A DNA stretch of 38,216 bases from Sphingobacteriia bacterium (lineage in GTDB: Bacteria; Bacteroidota; Bacteroidia; NS11-12g; UBA9320), in the NCBI GenBank assembly GCA_008080835.1, contig VMDK01000030.1, positions 1 to 38,216 of the forward strand, written 5' to 3'. The stretch's first letter is position 1. The number at the start of each line of letters is the position of its first letter. Shown piece by piece: positions 29,382 through 38,216 of this stretch. A model generated the notes under the pieces. It did no database searches. It was given only the letters and a program-made list of their open reading frames with translations, and was not told the DNA's origin. Made by a program: the position numbers and the translations under genes.

Positions 29382-30935
29382 ATGAAACCAATCATAAAAT
29401 ACATACGGCAAGTCAGGGTAGCAGGTATGCTGACAGTGCTGGCGATGTCGACCATTTCGCAAATGGCCATCGCTCAGAACCCATACGGGCATAAGGATTC
29501 TACTGTCAAATCCCGTAACGTCTTCGGAACGGACGATCGCAAATCGGCAGTGAACTATACTTACAAGGATTATACGAATGCCACGGCTGTGGCGGTGGAG
29601 AAGAGTAGCTTCGTCGGGAACTACCTGACCGGGAAAAGCCTCGGTGACAAACTACTCAGTCAGTACAAGCGCAAAGGGGCGGAGTACGTATCAAGTGAGA
29701 TCCGTTTTCAGGATGAACCGGCATTCGGCTTTTGCTCCGGCTTTTTGATCGCACCCGATATCCTGGTAACAGCGGGTCATTGCATCGACTACGACGATTA
29801 CTACTCGATGGAGTGGATCTTTGATTTTACGAACGACATTGAGTACAAACCGGGTGACAAGATCTACATCCCGCCGAGCAAGAGATACAATGTAAAGAAG
29901 ATACTGACCCGCCGCCTGACCTATTCAGACAGAAGGGACTATGCGGTCCTACAGCTAGACCGACCGGTTGATCGGAAACCTTTCACTTTCCGTACCGGTG
30001 AAACCCCAACTAAAGGATCGAAAGTGACATTGTTAGGAGCACCAAGCGGTATTCCGTTAAAGGTCGTGGAGGATGCCAAGATCACCTCGAACAATTCCTT
30101 TCAGGCGTACTTCCGCACTAATCTGGACGCGTTCGGAGGAAACTCCGGAGGTCCTGTTTTCAGCAGCACCGGATTGATCGAAGGGATCCTGGTTCGCGGT
30201 CCGACCAAAGGATACTACGTGGACGAGTCTTGTAAGTGTTTGAAAACGTCAACCTATACGGAATCATATGCTGACTTCATCCAGGGTGTGGAAGTTCAAA
30301 AGATCAATGATATCCCATGGAATGTCCTGTCGGAAGCTTTGTACAGCAACATCAACTACGCCATCGAGAGAAAAGACGAGGATGAATTGGATCGATGGGT
30401 GGATTACAGTTGGATATACAAGGAGCCGACCATTGCAGATAAGAAACCTCTGGAGATCGTGGCATTGGAATCCGGAAACATGAAGATCTTCAAAAAGGTC
30501 ATGGAATCAGGAGGTGATATGAATGCAGCTGACGGAGATGGCAAGACACTTATGAATCACATCATTCGAAAGAGAAATGATGAAGCATTGAAGTACCTGA
30601 TCCGAGAAGGATACGATGTCAATCAAAAAGATGAAAGAGAAGAAACACCTCTGTTCTGGGCCATCAACACCTATAACATTGAGCAAATGAAGGCCTTGAT
30701 CGACTACGGAGCCAGCGTCGACCTAAAGAATACCTGGGGTTCTACGCCGATCCATGAAGTTGCCGTGTACGGCAGTGTGGATATGGCCAAACTGTTGGTG
30801 GAGAATGGTGCGAACTTGCTTGCCAAGGATGCAGATGGGTGTTTGCCCAAACAAAGAGCGCGCAAATCGAAGAATAGATCTGTCAAGAAATACTTGAAAC
30901 AGGAAACTAAGAAACAGAAGAAAGCCGGGAAATGA
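29382..30935 (+). CDS. Secreted trypsin-like serine protease with C-terminal ankyrin repeats
   Basis: Triad: ILVTAGHCID, RRDYAVLQLD, FGGNSGGPVFS; ankyrin-like repeats DEREETPLFWAINTYNIEQMKALIDYGASVDLKNTWGSTPIHEVAVYGSVDMAKLLVENGANLLAKDADG. Confidence 0.88.
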   Translation: MKPIIKYIRQVRVAGMLTVLAMSTISQMAIAQNPYGHKDSTVKSRNVFGTDDRKSAVNYTYKDYTNATAVAVEKSSFVGNYLTGKSLGDKLLSQYKRKGAEYVSSEIRFQDEPAFGFCSGFLIAPDILVTAGHCIDYDDYYSMEWIFDFTNDIEYKPGDKIYIPPSKRYNVKKILTRRLTYSDRRDYAVLQLDRPVDRKPFTFRTGETPTKGSKVTLLGAPSGIPLKVVEDAKITSNNSFQAYFRTNLDAFGGNSGGPVFSSTGLIEGILVRGPTKGYYVDESCKCLKTSTYTESYADFIQGVEVQKINDIPWNVLSEALYSNINYAIERKDEDELDRWVDYSWIYKEPTIADKKPLEIVALESGNMKIFKKVMESGGDMNAADGDGKTLMNHIIRKRNDEALKYLIREGYDVNQKDEREETPLFWAINTYNIEQMKALIDYGASVDLKNTWGSTPIHEVAVYGSVDMAKLLVENGANLLAKDADGCLPKQRARKSKNRSVKKYLKQETKKQKKAGK

Positions 30936-32236
30936 TCCAAGGAAACTTCAGGAAGAATATTCAGCAGCACGGTATCATCACTGTGCTGCTGCTTTTTATG
31001 TCAGTTTGTGCTTCTGCACAGGACAGACAGTATGCTCAAATGTGGATCGATAGCTTGGCCGGTCCCACCTTCCACGGCCGGGGATATACACAAAATGGTG
31101 CTCTCAAAGCAGCTGGCGTCATTGCTGCAGAAATGGAAAAGGTCGGCTTGTCCATGATTTCCGAAGAAAGAGGCTGGTTTCACAATTTCACCATGCCGGT
31201 CAACACCTTTCCGAACGATCTCACAGCAGTTGTGGGTAGCCGGGAATTGGAAGTAGGGAGGGATTATGTACCCGTTCCCGGAAGTGGCTCATTCTCGGGT
31301 AGTTCTCAACCGGTATTTCTGAGTATTTCAGATATCCGAAAAAAGGGAAAGGTGAAGAGCGCATTGAAGCAGACTCAACATTCCGGCATTCTGGTCATCG
31401 ACACATTCGACAGGAAGGATGAGAAGAGCGCGGAATGCTACGATCTCATTCAACGAACATTTTCAGGTGGTGCTATTGTGCTGCTTGCAACGGATCTAAC
31501 ATGGAGTGTTTCGCGAGCGCAAATGCCCTACTGCATGGTAAAAATGCGACCACAAGCCTTCCGGCTAAATGAACAAATGGCTTTGGAAATTGAACCACTG
31601 TTCATTGAGAAATACCAGGGTGCAAATTTGATTGGTTTCCTGCGGGGAAATGAACAACCTGACTCTTTCATTCTGCTCACCGGTCATTATGACCATTTGG
31701 GTGGAATGGGTCAAACCTACATTCCCGGTGCCAATGACAATGCCAGCGGGATCGCCATGATCCTGGACATGGCGAAAGAGTTCGCGGAGCAAAAGTCCAA
31801 TCGCTACAGCATCATCTTCATTGGTTTTGGAGGAGAAGAAGCGGGCCTGGTTGGTAGCCATCACTTTGTGAATGAACTCTCCGATTGGATCCCTGCCGAT
31901 AAGATCCGATTTGTAGTGAATATGGATTTGATGGGTTCCGGACAGGAAGGTATAATGGCGGTGAATGGAAGGGTCTTCACTGACGAATTCGACATGCTCA
32001 AAGATCTGAACGACAACAAGGGTTACCTTACCGATGTTCGCGCTCGAGGGAAAGCTGCCAACAGCGATCATTACTTCTTTTCAGAACGCGGAATTCCGGC
32101 TTTCTTCTTCTATCTGATGGGCCCATATCATCATTATCACAACGTGAATGACAGTCCCGAGAATTTGAGACTGGACGAGCACTACGATAAGTCGTTCAGA
32201 TTGATCAGAGACTTCATCGGCAAACTCCAGAAATAG
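30932..32236 (+). CDS. Secreted M28 family zinc aminopeptidase
   Basis: ATGA overlap with upstream gene; TGHYDHLGGMG, GANDNASGIAMILDMA, IGFGGEEAGLVGS metal-binding motifs; ends TAG. Confidence 0.9.
   Translation: MIQGNFRKNIQQHGIITVLLLFMSVCASAQDRQYAQMWIDSLAGPTFHGRGYTQNGALKAAGVIAAEMEKVGLSMISEERGWFHNFTMPVNTFPNDLTAVVGSRELEVGRDYVPVPGSGSFSGSSQPVFLSISDIRKKGKVKSALKQTQHSGILVIDTFDRKDEKSAECYDLIQRTFSGGAIVLLATDLTWSVSRAQMPYCMVKMRPQAFRLNEQMALEIEPLFIEKYQGANLIGFLRGNEQPDSFILLTGHYDHLGGMGQTYIPGANDNASGIAMILDMAKEFAEQKSNRYSIIFIGFGGEEAGLVGSHHFVNELSDWIPADKIRFVVNMDLMGSGQEGIMAVNGRVFTDEFDMLKDLNDNKGYLTDVRARGKAANSDHYFFSERGIPAFFFYLMGPYHHYHNVNDSPENLRLDEHYDKSFRLIRDFIGKLQK
30962..30997 (+). terminator. Intrinsic-terminator-like hairpin inside the M28 signal-peptide coding region
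   Basis: CAGCAGCAC - 12-nt loop - GTGCTGCTG (perfect 9-bp stem), then CTTTTT. Confidence 0.5.
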
Positions 32237-32245
32237 CAGTTTCCA

Positions 32246-32253
32246 TATCTTTG
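32246..32253 (+). promoter_or_regulatory. Bacteroidetes-type -7 box (TATCTTTG) upstream of the GH3-like gene
   Basis: Exact TAnnTTTG 31 nt before the ATG at 32285; -33 element not evident. Confidence 0.4.
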
Positions 32254-32284
32254 CTTTGGGCCTCCCCAAACGTCGTAGAAAGCA

Positions 32285-33790
32285 ATGATCCTGAATTCCT
32301 TTTTTTCCTGGTTCTTCCGAAAGAGGATGTCTCAAGTCGAGCATGCGATAGAAAATCCGCTTGAAACGCAGGATCAGGTGTTCCGTTCTTTGATCGGACA
32401 GGGAGCCAATACTGAGTACGGAAAACAATTCGGCTTTGCCGACATCACAGACCGCGACTCGTATCGACGCAATGTCCCCATCAGAGACTATGACGGCTTG
32501 AAACCGTTCATCGAGCGAACCTTGAAAGGAGAGCAGATGGTGATCTGGCCCGGTGAGATCAAGTGGTTTGCAAAATCTAGCGGTACGACCTCAGACAAGA
32601 GCAAGTTCATTCCGGTCACTTTTGAGGCTCTGGATGACTGTCAGTTCAAAGGTGCTCGCGATATGCTCACCATATACTGTCAGAACAATCCCGAAACCCA
32701 GCTCTTCGATGGCAAAGGACTTCTAATCGGAGGAAGTCACGAGGTCAATAAATATGCGCGCAATTCATACTTCGGCGATCTCAGCGCCGTCCTCATGAAT
32801 AATCTTCCTTTTTGGGTCCACTTGCTGCGAACACCACGACCGGACGTCGCCCTGATGGCAGATTGGGAGGAGAAGATGGAAAAGATGATCGAAGAAACCC
32901 GCGATCAGGATGTCAGAAGCATCTCGGGTACCCCGACCTGGACCTTGCTTTTGATTCAACGCCTGATCGATGAAGCAGGTGTGAGCGACTTGCGGGAGAT
33001 CTGGCCGAACATCGAACTGTTCATGCACGGAGGTGTGAGCTTTCAACCGTATCGCGAGCAATTCGAGGCGTTGATCCCGGGACCCATGAACTACATGGAG
33101 AGCTATAATGCTTCTGAGGGCTTCTTTGGGATTCAGGATAACACGTGCAAGGACAATGAGATGCTGCTCATGATGGATTATGGCATCTACTACGAATTCC
33201 TTCCGTTTGAGTCGCTCGGCGACGAAAATGCAAAAACAGTGCTCCTGGATGAGATCGAGGTCGGCGTGACCTATGCAATGATCATAACGACCAATGCGGG
33301 TTTGTGGAGATACAGTATTGGTGACACGATCGAGTTCACGGAAAAGAAACCGTACAAATTCAAGATCAAGGGTCGGACCAAGCTATTCATCAATGCTTTT
33401 GGAGAAGAGCTTATGATCGATAATGCTGAAAAAGCGATCCGAAAGACCTCACTGGAGACCGGTACAGCTATTCGGGAATACACGGCAGCTCCGGTGTATT
33501 TTGAAGGGAAGAATGGAGGGAGGCACGAATGGCTCATCGAATTCGAACGCGAGCCAAAGAATTTGGATGAGTACACCCGGATCCTGGACCGAAACTTAAA
33601 GTCCGTAAACAGTGACTACGAGGCCAAGAGAAAAGGCGATATGGTTCTTAGTATGCCAACGATCCGTGAGTGTCCCGATGGTACATTCTATGAATGGATG
33701 AAGAAGAAGGGCAAACTCGGAGGTCAGCACAAAGTCCCTCGATTGAGCAACGACAGGAAGATCATTGAGGATATCAAATCCATGATATGA
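32285..33790 (+). CDS. GH3 auxin-responsive promoter family adenylating enzyme (bacterial GH3-like)
   Basis: KWFAKSSGTTSDKSKFIPVT P-loop-like; SGTPTWTLLLIQRL; NYMESYNASEGFFGIQ; IKGRTKLFINAFGEELM. Confidence 0.92.
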   Translation: MILNSFFSWFFRKRMSQVEHAIENPLETQDQVFRSLIGQGANTEYGKQFGFADITDRDSYRRNVPIRDYDGLKPFIERTLKGEQMVIWPGEIKWFAKSSGTTSDKSKFIPVTFEALDDCQFKGARDMLTIYCQNNPETQLFDGKGLLIGGSHEVNKYARNSYFGDLSAVLMNNLPFWVHLLRTPRPDVALMADWEEKMEKMIEETRDQDVRSISGTPTWTLLLIQRLIDEAGVSDLREIWPNIELFMHGGVSFQPYREQFEALIPGPMNYMESYNASEGFFGIQDNTCKDNEMLLMMDYGIYYEFLPFESLGDENAKTVLLDEIEVGVTYAMIITTNAGLWRYSIGDTIEFTEKKPYKFKIKGRTKLFINAFGEELMIDNAEKAIRKTSLETGTAIREYTAAPVYFEGKNGGRHEWLIEFEREPKNLDEYTRILDRNLKSVNSDYEAKRKGDMVLSMPTIRECPDGTFYEWMKKKGKLGGQHKVPRLSNDRKIIEDIKSMI

Positions 33791-33813
33791 CCTTCCCGTG
33801 CCGCTCTGCAGGT

Positions 33814-35262
33814 TTATGAAAAGAACTCTTTGCACAGGTCGTAAATGAGATTGGAGAGAATGAATAGCAGGATGGAACCGAGCAACAATCCCATGGGCCA
33901 GGCATTACCCTTGGAACTGTCATTTTTTTTCTGATTGCCATCTTTGATCATTCTCCCCGCTTTCTCATCGATCCTTCCGGATCCGTCGCTGACGTATTTC
34001 GTGTATTTGGAGACGTTCCAATCTGTGAGTGCAGCCAGTTCGCTGAGCTCCTTGGTTCGTCTGTTCGTAAGATTCTCTTTGTATTTAACTCCTGCATCGC
34101 AACTCAGATCTCCGGTGGCAGGATGATGCATGACATATCGTCCCTGGAACCTGGAACGGTCTGAGGTTTCAAGGAAGAACAGATCCTGAGGGAAATCCTC
34201 TTCCGCGTATCGAACGTGTAAACGGGTAAAGAACACAGAGCTGTAATTATTGTCATTGACCCACCAAACACCTGCTTGCTTCAGATCTTCTACAATTGGA
34301 GGCGGCCCCACACACGGGTCACACTTCACGCCACCGAAGCCCGGACTCACGTCCCAAGCGTATTCTGTGAACACCGTATTCTTTCCGGCTTTGTGATATG
34401 ATTTGTCGAATAAGTCTACATAGAATTGCTGGAACTTATCGCCTTTCAGGAATGTAGGGATGTCTCTGTTGCTTGGGATGGGAATGGTTCTGTAATTGGC
34501 AGACTCAATGCGTCCACCTTTGGTAAATGCATAGATGATCATGTCCTGAGCACCGTTACTATTGGCCATACCCAGACGGATCGGCAGCATGAATTTTTCC
34601 GATTCGAATTCGATCTGAAGTGGTCTGAGGTTGGTGAATCCAAGAAGGTCTTTCACGTTGGTGTTTACCTTGACCACAAAGAATTTCAGGTTGTTCTTGA
34701 TGTATGGCTCCAACACACGCTCAGCTTGCGCAGGAATGGAATAACCGTTATCGGTCAGCCATCTTTTCAGACCATCCGATTCTGCAGCGCTCAAGATCAC
34801 GATGTCGTACTCTCCCACGGTATAGCTCGCTTCGATCTGAACGTGGTAATCCTCTTCCGCTTCCATGGCCATGGATTTGCGTTTCACACGCCCACGTCTG
34901 CTGGTATTGGCCACGGCAACTTCATACAAGATCCGAGGTTCACAAGGATTTTCATCATAGTACTCTACCAGTCTGGGGCCACTGTAGGAATCGAATTTGT
35001 CGAACAAAACTTGATTGGCGATCCGGATATCCTCGCGATCGATCACTTCGGGAACAGGGATCACCATGGCGAATTCGCTGGCACTTCCGTTATAGTCGTT
35101 GCTCATCGTGATGACGCTGCGATTCCCGTCGCGCACGAAGATCACCTGACTCCTGTTATTGAATAGTTCTGCTCCCGCTTTCGCGACATAGAATCCGCAA
35201 AATGCTGAGGTGTCGGCTACAAAGGAGCTAACGGCAATGAGGATGGTCAAGATCTTTTTCAT
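33814..35262 (-). CDS. DUF2330 domain-containing protein
   Basis: Signal peptide; AFCGFYVAKAGAELFNNRSQVIFVRDGNRSVITMSNDYNGSASEFAMVIPVPEV; C-terminal TM. Confidence 0.85.
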   Translation of the reverse strand: MKKILTILIAVSSFVADTSAFCGFYVAKAGAELFNNRSQVIFVRDGNRSVITMSNDYNGSASEFAMVIPVPEVIDREDIRIANQVLFDKFDSYSGPRLVEYYDENPCEPRILYEVAVANTSRRGRVKRKSMAMEAEEDYHVQIEASYTVGEYDIVILSAAESDGLKRWLTDNGYSIPAQAERVLEPYIKNNLKFFVVKVNTNVKDLLGFTNLRPLQIEFESEKFMLPIRLGMANSNGAQDMIIYAFTKGGRIESANYRTIPIPSNRDIPTFLKGDKFQQFYVDLFDKSYHKAGKNTVFTEYAWDVSPGFGGVKCDPCVGPPPIVEDLKQAGVWWVNDNNYSSVFFTRLHVRYAEEDFPQDLFFLETSDRSRFQGRYVMHHPATGDLSCDAGVKYKENLTNRRTKELSELAALTDWNVSKYTKYVSDGSGRIDEKAGRMIKDGNQKKNDSSKGNAWPMGLLLGSILLFILSNLIYDLCKEFFS

Positions 35263-36149
35263 GTGTGTTGGATTTTAAGTGGTTCAAAGGATTGAGATAT
35301 TTCTTTTCTGGCTGACCGGCTACGGTCTTGGAACCATTGGTATTTTTTCGATGGGAATATTCGGTCAAGCACAGGCAAAAGTGGTGCACCTGCAAGTAGT
35401 ATCCACATGGCTGCGGTGTGGATCGCGAAGCTCTTTCCTATGGTGAATGTGAGGATGGCGATCGAAGCGGCCCAGACGATCCGGACAGATCTCCGATTGG
35501 GGATGGTCATAGGGTCGGTGATCATGAAAAATGAGAAGAGCAGGAGTGCTCCGTTTGTCATTTTGTGCAGGACAAAGTCAAAATCCCAACCGAGATACAA
35601 CAGGTCATATCCGATGGAAATGCAGAAATAGGTCAACAGGAATGTAAGTCCTGTTTCCAGTCTGCTGATTCGAAGTAGTATCATGAGTCCGGCTGCTCCA
35701 AAAAAGAATAGAAGAGCCATGTCGCTTCCCCATTGTCCCGGACTGATCCAGGTTTTGTCTGTGATGAGCAGTGGCACCATCACCCCGAAGTTGGCTGGGT
35801 TAAAAATATGTTTATTCCGGTGTCGGATCAGGAACTTGCTTCCTATTGCCAGAACACCTGCCAATATGAAATATGGGATCTCTCCGGCCTTGAATAACAG
35901 ACAAAGTCCCAAAGAAGTGATCAATGCACTCCGAAGCGAATGAAGTGGTAATTTCAGGATCAGGATCCCCAGAGACTGGACCACCAGACATGTGGTGATC
36001 AATGTCAAGTAATGACTCATATTCCCTTCCCATCCAAGAGCGAATACCCCATAGGTGAGGAATGAGCTCAGAAAAACGATCTGAAAATATCTGGGATCTT
36101 TGATGAATCCGGAAATACGCTTGATCATATGCGGTGTTGTGCTTGGCAT
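35259..36149 (-). CDS. RnfD/NqrB-like membrane protein
   Basis: Polytopic; RHRNKHIFNPANFGVMVPLL, MTNGALLLFSFFMITDPMTIPNRR (RnfD-like); ATGA overlap with the DUF2330 gene. Confidence 0.8.
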   Translation of the reverse strand: MPSTTPHMIKRISGFIKDPRYFQIVFLSSFLTYGVFALGWEGNMSHYLTLITTCLVVQSLGILILKLPLHSLRSALITSLGLCLLFKAGEIPYFILAGVLAIGSKFLIRHRNKHIFNPANFGVMVPLLITDKTWISPGQWGSDMALLFFFGAAGLMILLRISRLETGLTFLLTYFCISIGYDLLYLGWDFDFVLHKMTNGALLLFSFFMITDPMTIPNRRSVRIVWAASIAILTFTIGKSFAIHTAAMWILLAGAPLLPVLDRIFPSKKYQWFQDRSRSARKEISQSFEPLKIQHT

Positions 36150-36251
36150 ACGGCTTTCTATACCTTCAGTACAGAGATGGTAAATGCCGTTCTTAATTTT
36201 TTTCTGAAGCTACTGAACTGCCCTATGGATGAGCAGTTAAATTTGTGACAG

Positions 36252-38216
36252 ATGCCATTCAAATTACAATCGGAATTCGAACCTACAGGAGATCAACCCG
36301 AAGCCATCAGGAATTTGGTGGAAGGGATCAATGATGGGGTCAGAGCGCAGACACTACTCGGGGTTACCGGTTCCGGTAAGACGTTCACCATGGCCAATGT
36401 GATCGAGGAAGTTCAAAAACCTACCTTGATCATCAGTCACAACAAGACTCTTGTAGCTCAGCTCTATGGGGAGTTCAAGCAATTCTTTCCCGACAATGCG
36501 GTCGAGTATTTCGTTTCCTACTACGATTACTATCAACCCGAAGCATTCCTGCCCACATCAGGCACATATATAGAAAAGGATCTGAGCATCAATGAGGAGA
36601 TCGAGAAGTTCCGTTTGAGTGCCACATCATCCTTACTCAGCGGAAGACGAGACGTTATCGTTGTTGCCTCCGTGAGTTGTATCTACGGAGCCGGAAATCC
36701 ATCCGATTTTGAACAAAGTGTCATACGCCTTGAGCAAGGTCAGAAGGTATCACGTAACACTTTGTTGTATGCTCTGGTAGATGCCTTGTACAGCCGAACG
36801 ACGGCCGACTTTAAGCGCGGAACCTTCCGGGTTCAAGGCGACAACGTAGATGTTTTCCTGGCGTATGAGGACAAGGCCCTTCGCGTCACGTTCTTTGGTG
36901 ATGAGATCGAGGAACTGGCTTATATCGACCCGATATCAGGGCGAACGCTTGAAGAGATCGAAACGGCTGCAATATTCCCAGCCAACCTCTGGGTTACACC
37001 TCGAGAGCGGTTGAAAGATGCACTCTACGAGATCCAAGACGACCTCGTCAAGCAGGTCGACTTTTTCAAAGGCACGGAGAAATTCCTGGAAGCCAAACGG
37101 ATCGAAGATCGAACTACGCACGATCTTGAAATGATACGCGAGATCGGTTACTGCAGTGGTATTGAGAACTACTCCCGGTATATGGATCGTCGTAAACCCG
37201 GCACGAGACCGTTCTGCTTGATCGATTATTTCCCGGATGACTTCCTAGTCATCATCGATGAGAGTCACGTTACAGTGCCTCAGGTGAGAGCCATGTACGG
37301 AGGGGATAGATCCAGAAAGGTGAACCTTGTGGAATATGGTTTCCGACTTCCGGCAGCACTTGATAACCGTCCGCTGAAGTTCGACGAATTCACTTCATTG
37401 GTGAATCAGGTCGTATATGTGAGTGCCACTCCTGCCGATTACGAGATCATGGAAAGTGAGGGTGTGATCGTGGAGCAATTGATCAGACCTACGGGCTTAC
37501 TTGATCCGGAGATCGATGTCAGACCTTGCCACAACCAGGTAGATGACCTTCTTGAGGAGATCGATGAGCGAATTAAGATGGGTGATCGAATTTTGGTCAC
37601 AACGCTCACCAAGCGTATGGCGGAGGAGTTGGATAAGTACATGCGCAATTTGAATATATCATCAGCTTATATACACTCTGAGGTTGACACTTTGGAGCGG
37701 GTTGAGATACTCCGTGAACTGCGCATCGGAACCTACGATGTATTGATAGGAGTGAACCTTCTGCGAGAGGGTCTGGATCTTCCCGAAGTATCTCTCGTGG
37801 CCATTCTCGATGCTGACAAGGAAGGTTTTCTTCGTTCGGAGCGGTCCCTGACACAAACGATCGGTCGGGCAGCGCGGAACGTGCGAGGTAAAGTGATCAT
37901 GTACGCCGACAAGATCACTGATTCCATGCGCAAGACCATCGACGAAACGAATCGACGCCGGAGTTTGCAACAGGATTACAATAAGGAGCACGGGATCACT
38001 CCGCAGACCATCAATAAGAGCAAGGAAGCCATCTTGTTCCAGACCGCCGTGGCCGATCGCCAGGATGGTGGCAAAGGAAACGCCTATGAGAATGAACCAA
38101 AGGTCTCTATGGCTGCTGACCCGGTGCTCCGGGAATTGAACAGCGAACAGCGTCAGAAGCTTATTGATAAACTCAAGGGCGACATGAAGTCGGCCGCCAA
38201 GGATCTCGATTTCATC
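36252..38216 (+). CDS. uvrB: Excinuclease ABC subunit B (truncated by right window edge)
   Basis: MPFKLQSEFEPTGDQPEAIRNLVEGINDGVRAQTLLGVTGSGKTFTMANVI ... YYDYYQPEAFLPTSGTYIEKD ... VNLLREGLDLPEVSLVAILDADKEGFLRS; open to the window end, hence absent from the ORF track. Confidence 0.98.
   Translation, partial: MPFKLQSEFEPTGDQPEAIRNLVEGINDGVRAQTLLGVTGSGKTFTMANVIEEVQKPTLIISHNKTLVAQLYGEFKQFFPDNAVEYFVSYYDYYQPEAFLPTSGTYIEKDLSINEEIEKFRLSATSSLLSGRRDVIVVASVSCIYGAGNPSDFEQSVIRLEQGQKVSRNTLLYALVDALYSRTTADFKRGTFRVQGDNVDVFLAYEDKALRVTFFGDEIEELAYIDPISGRTLEEIETAAIFPANLWVTPRERLKDALYEIQDDLVKQVDFFKGTEKFLEAKRIEDRTTHDLEMIREIGYCSGIENYSRYMDRRKPGTRPFCLIDYFPDDFLVIIDESHVTVPQVRAMYGGDRSRKVNLVEYGFRLPAALDNRPLKFDEFTSLVNQVVYVSATPADYEIMESEGVIVEQLIRPTGLLDPEIDVRPCHNQVDDLLEEIDERIKMGDRILVTTLTKRMAEELDKYMRNLNISSAYIHSEVDTLERVEILRELRIGTYDVLIGVNLLREGLDLPEVSLVAILDADKEGFLRSERSLTQTIGRAARNVRGKVIMYADKITDSMRKTIDETNRRRSLQQDYNKEHGITPQTINKSKEAILFQTAVADRQDGGKGNAYENEPKVSMAADPVLRELNSEQRQKLIDKLKGDMKSAAKDLDFI

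Noticed and set aside
30932-33790. M28 peptidase and GH3-like gene are in the same frame, separated by TAG (32234-32236) and TAG (32276-32278), which would give a fusion on double readthrough
   Set aside because: Both proteins look complete, the linker is not domain-like, a good -7 box precedes GH3, and sharing a frame has a one-in-three chance.
34426-35166. 246-aa plus-strand ORF opposite the DUF2330 gene
   Set aside because: Low-complexity His/Phe/Val composition typical of an antisense frame; no domain recognised.
1-38216. Complete reassignment of TAG to an amino acid throughout the genome
   Set aside because: At least nine genes (e.g. ybaB, trhO, M28, acpH, VWA) end at TAG at plausible C-termini, and decoding those would add long non-conserved tails or run into neighbouring genes.
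36252-38216. Apparent absence of a long plus-strand ORF at the right end
   Set aside because: uvrB is open to the window edge, so the ORF track omits it for lack of a stop; I saw no internal stop in translation.

Overview
This 38.2 kb window looks like chromosomal DNA from a Bacteroidota/Flavobacteriales-like bacterium. The evidence is SprB-like and PorV-like type IX secretion-associated proteins, TAnnTTTG-type -7 boxes and the gene families present. It runs from the 3' part of infB (left edge) to the 5' part of uvrB (right edge), with about 33 protein genes in between. No rRNA, tRNA, CRISPR array or transposase could be supported. Most genes are recognisable: a FabH-like synthase, a RimB/RimK-like pair, an M49-like lipoprotein, a beta-lactamase-fold hydrolase, YbaB, TrhO, an MBOAT/SGNH pair, an ATL protein, a MoxR/Mg-chelatase-like AAA + VWA pair, AcpH-like, GT2, a GH3-like enzyme, DUF2330 + RnfD-like. 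The most unusual observation is that three genes within about 9 kb are each interrupted by exactly one in-frame TAG with the same frame continuing into recognisable domain sequence. These are an FG-GAP/SprB-like surface protein, a RIC/ScdA-type iron-sulfur repair protein, and an ECF-type sigma factor cut just before region 4.2. At least nine other genes end naturally at TAG, so this is not wholesale recoding; context-dependent readthrough, amber suppression, recent pseudogenisation or assembly error remain possible. A second candidate system is a tightly packed set of three secreted proteases (caspase-DUF4384, trypsin-ankyrin, M28) with an intrinsic-terminator-like hairpin inside the signal-peptide codons of the third gene.
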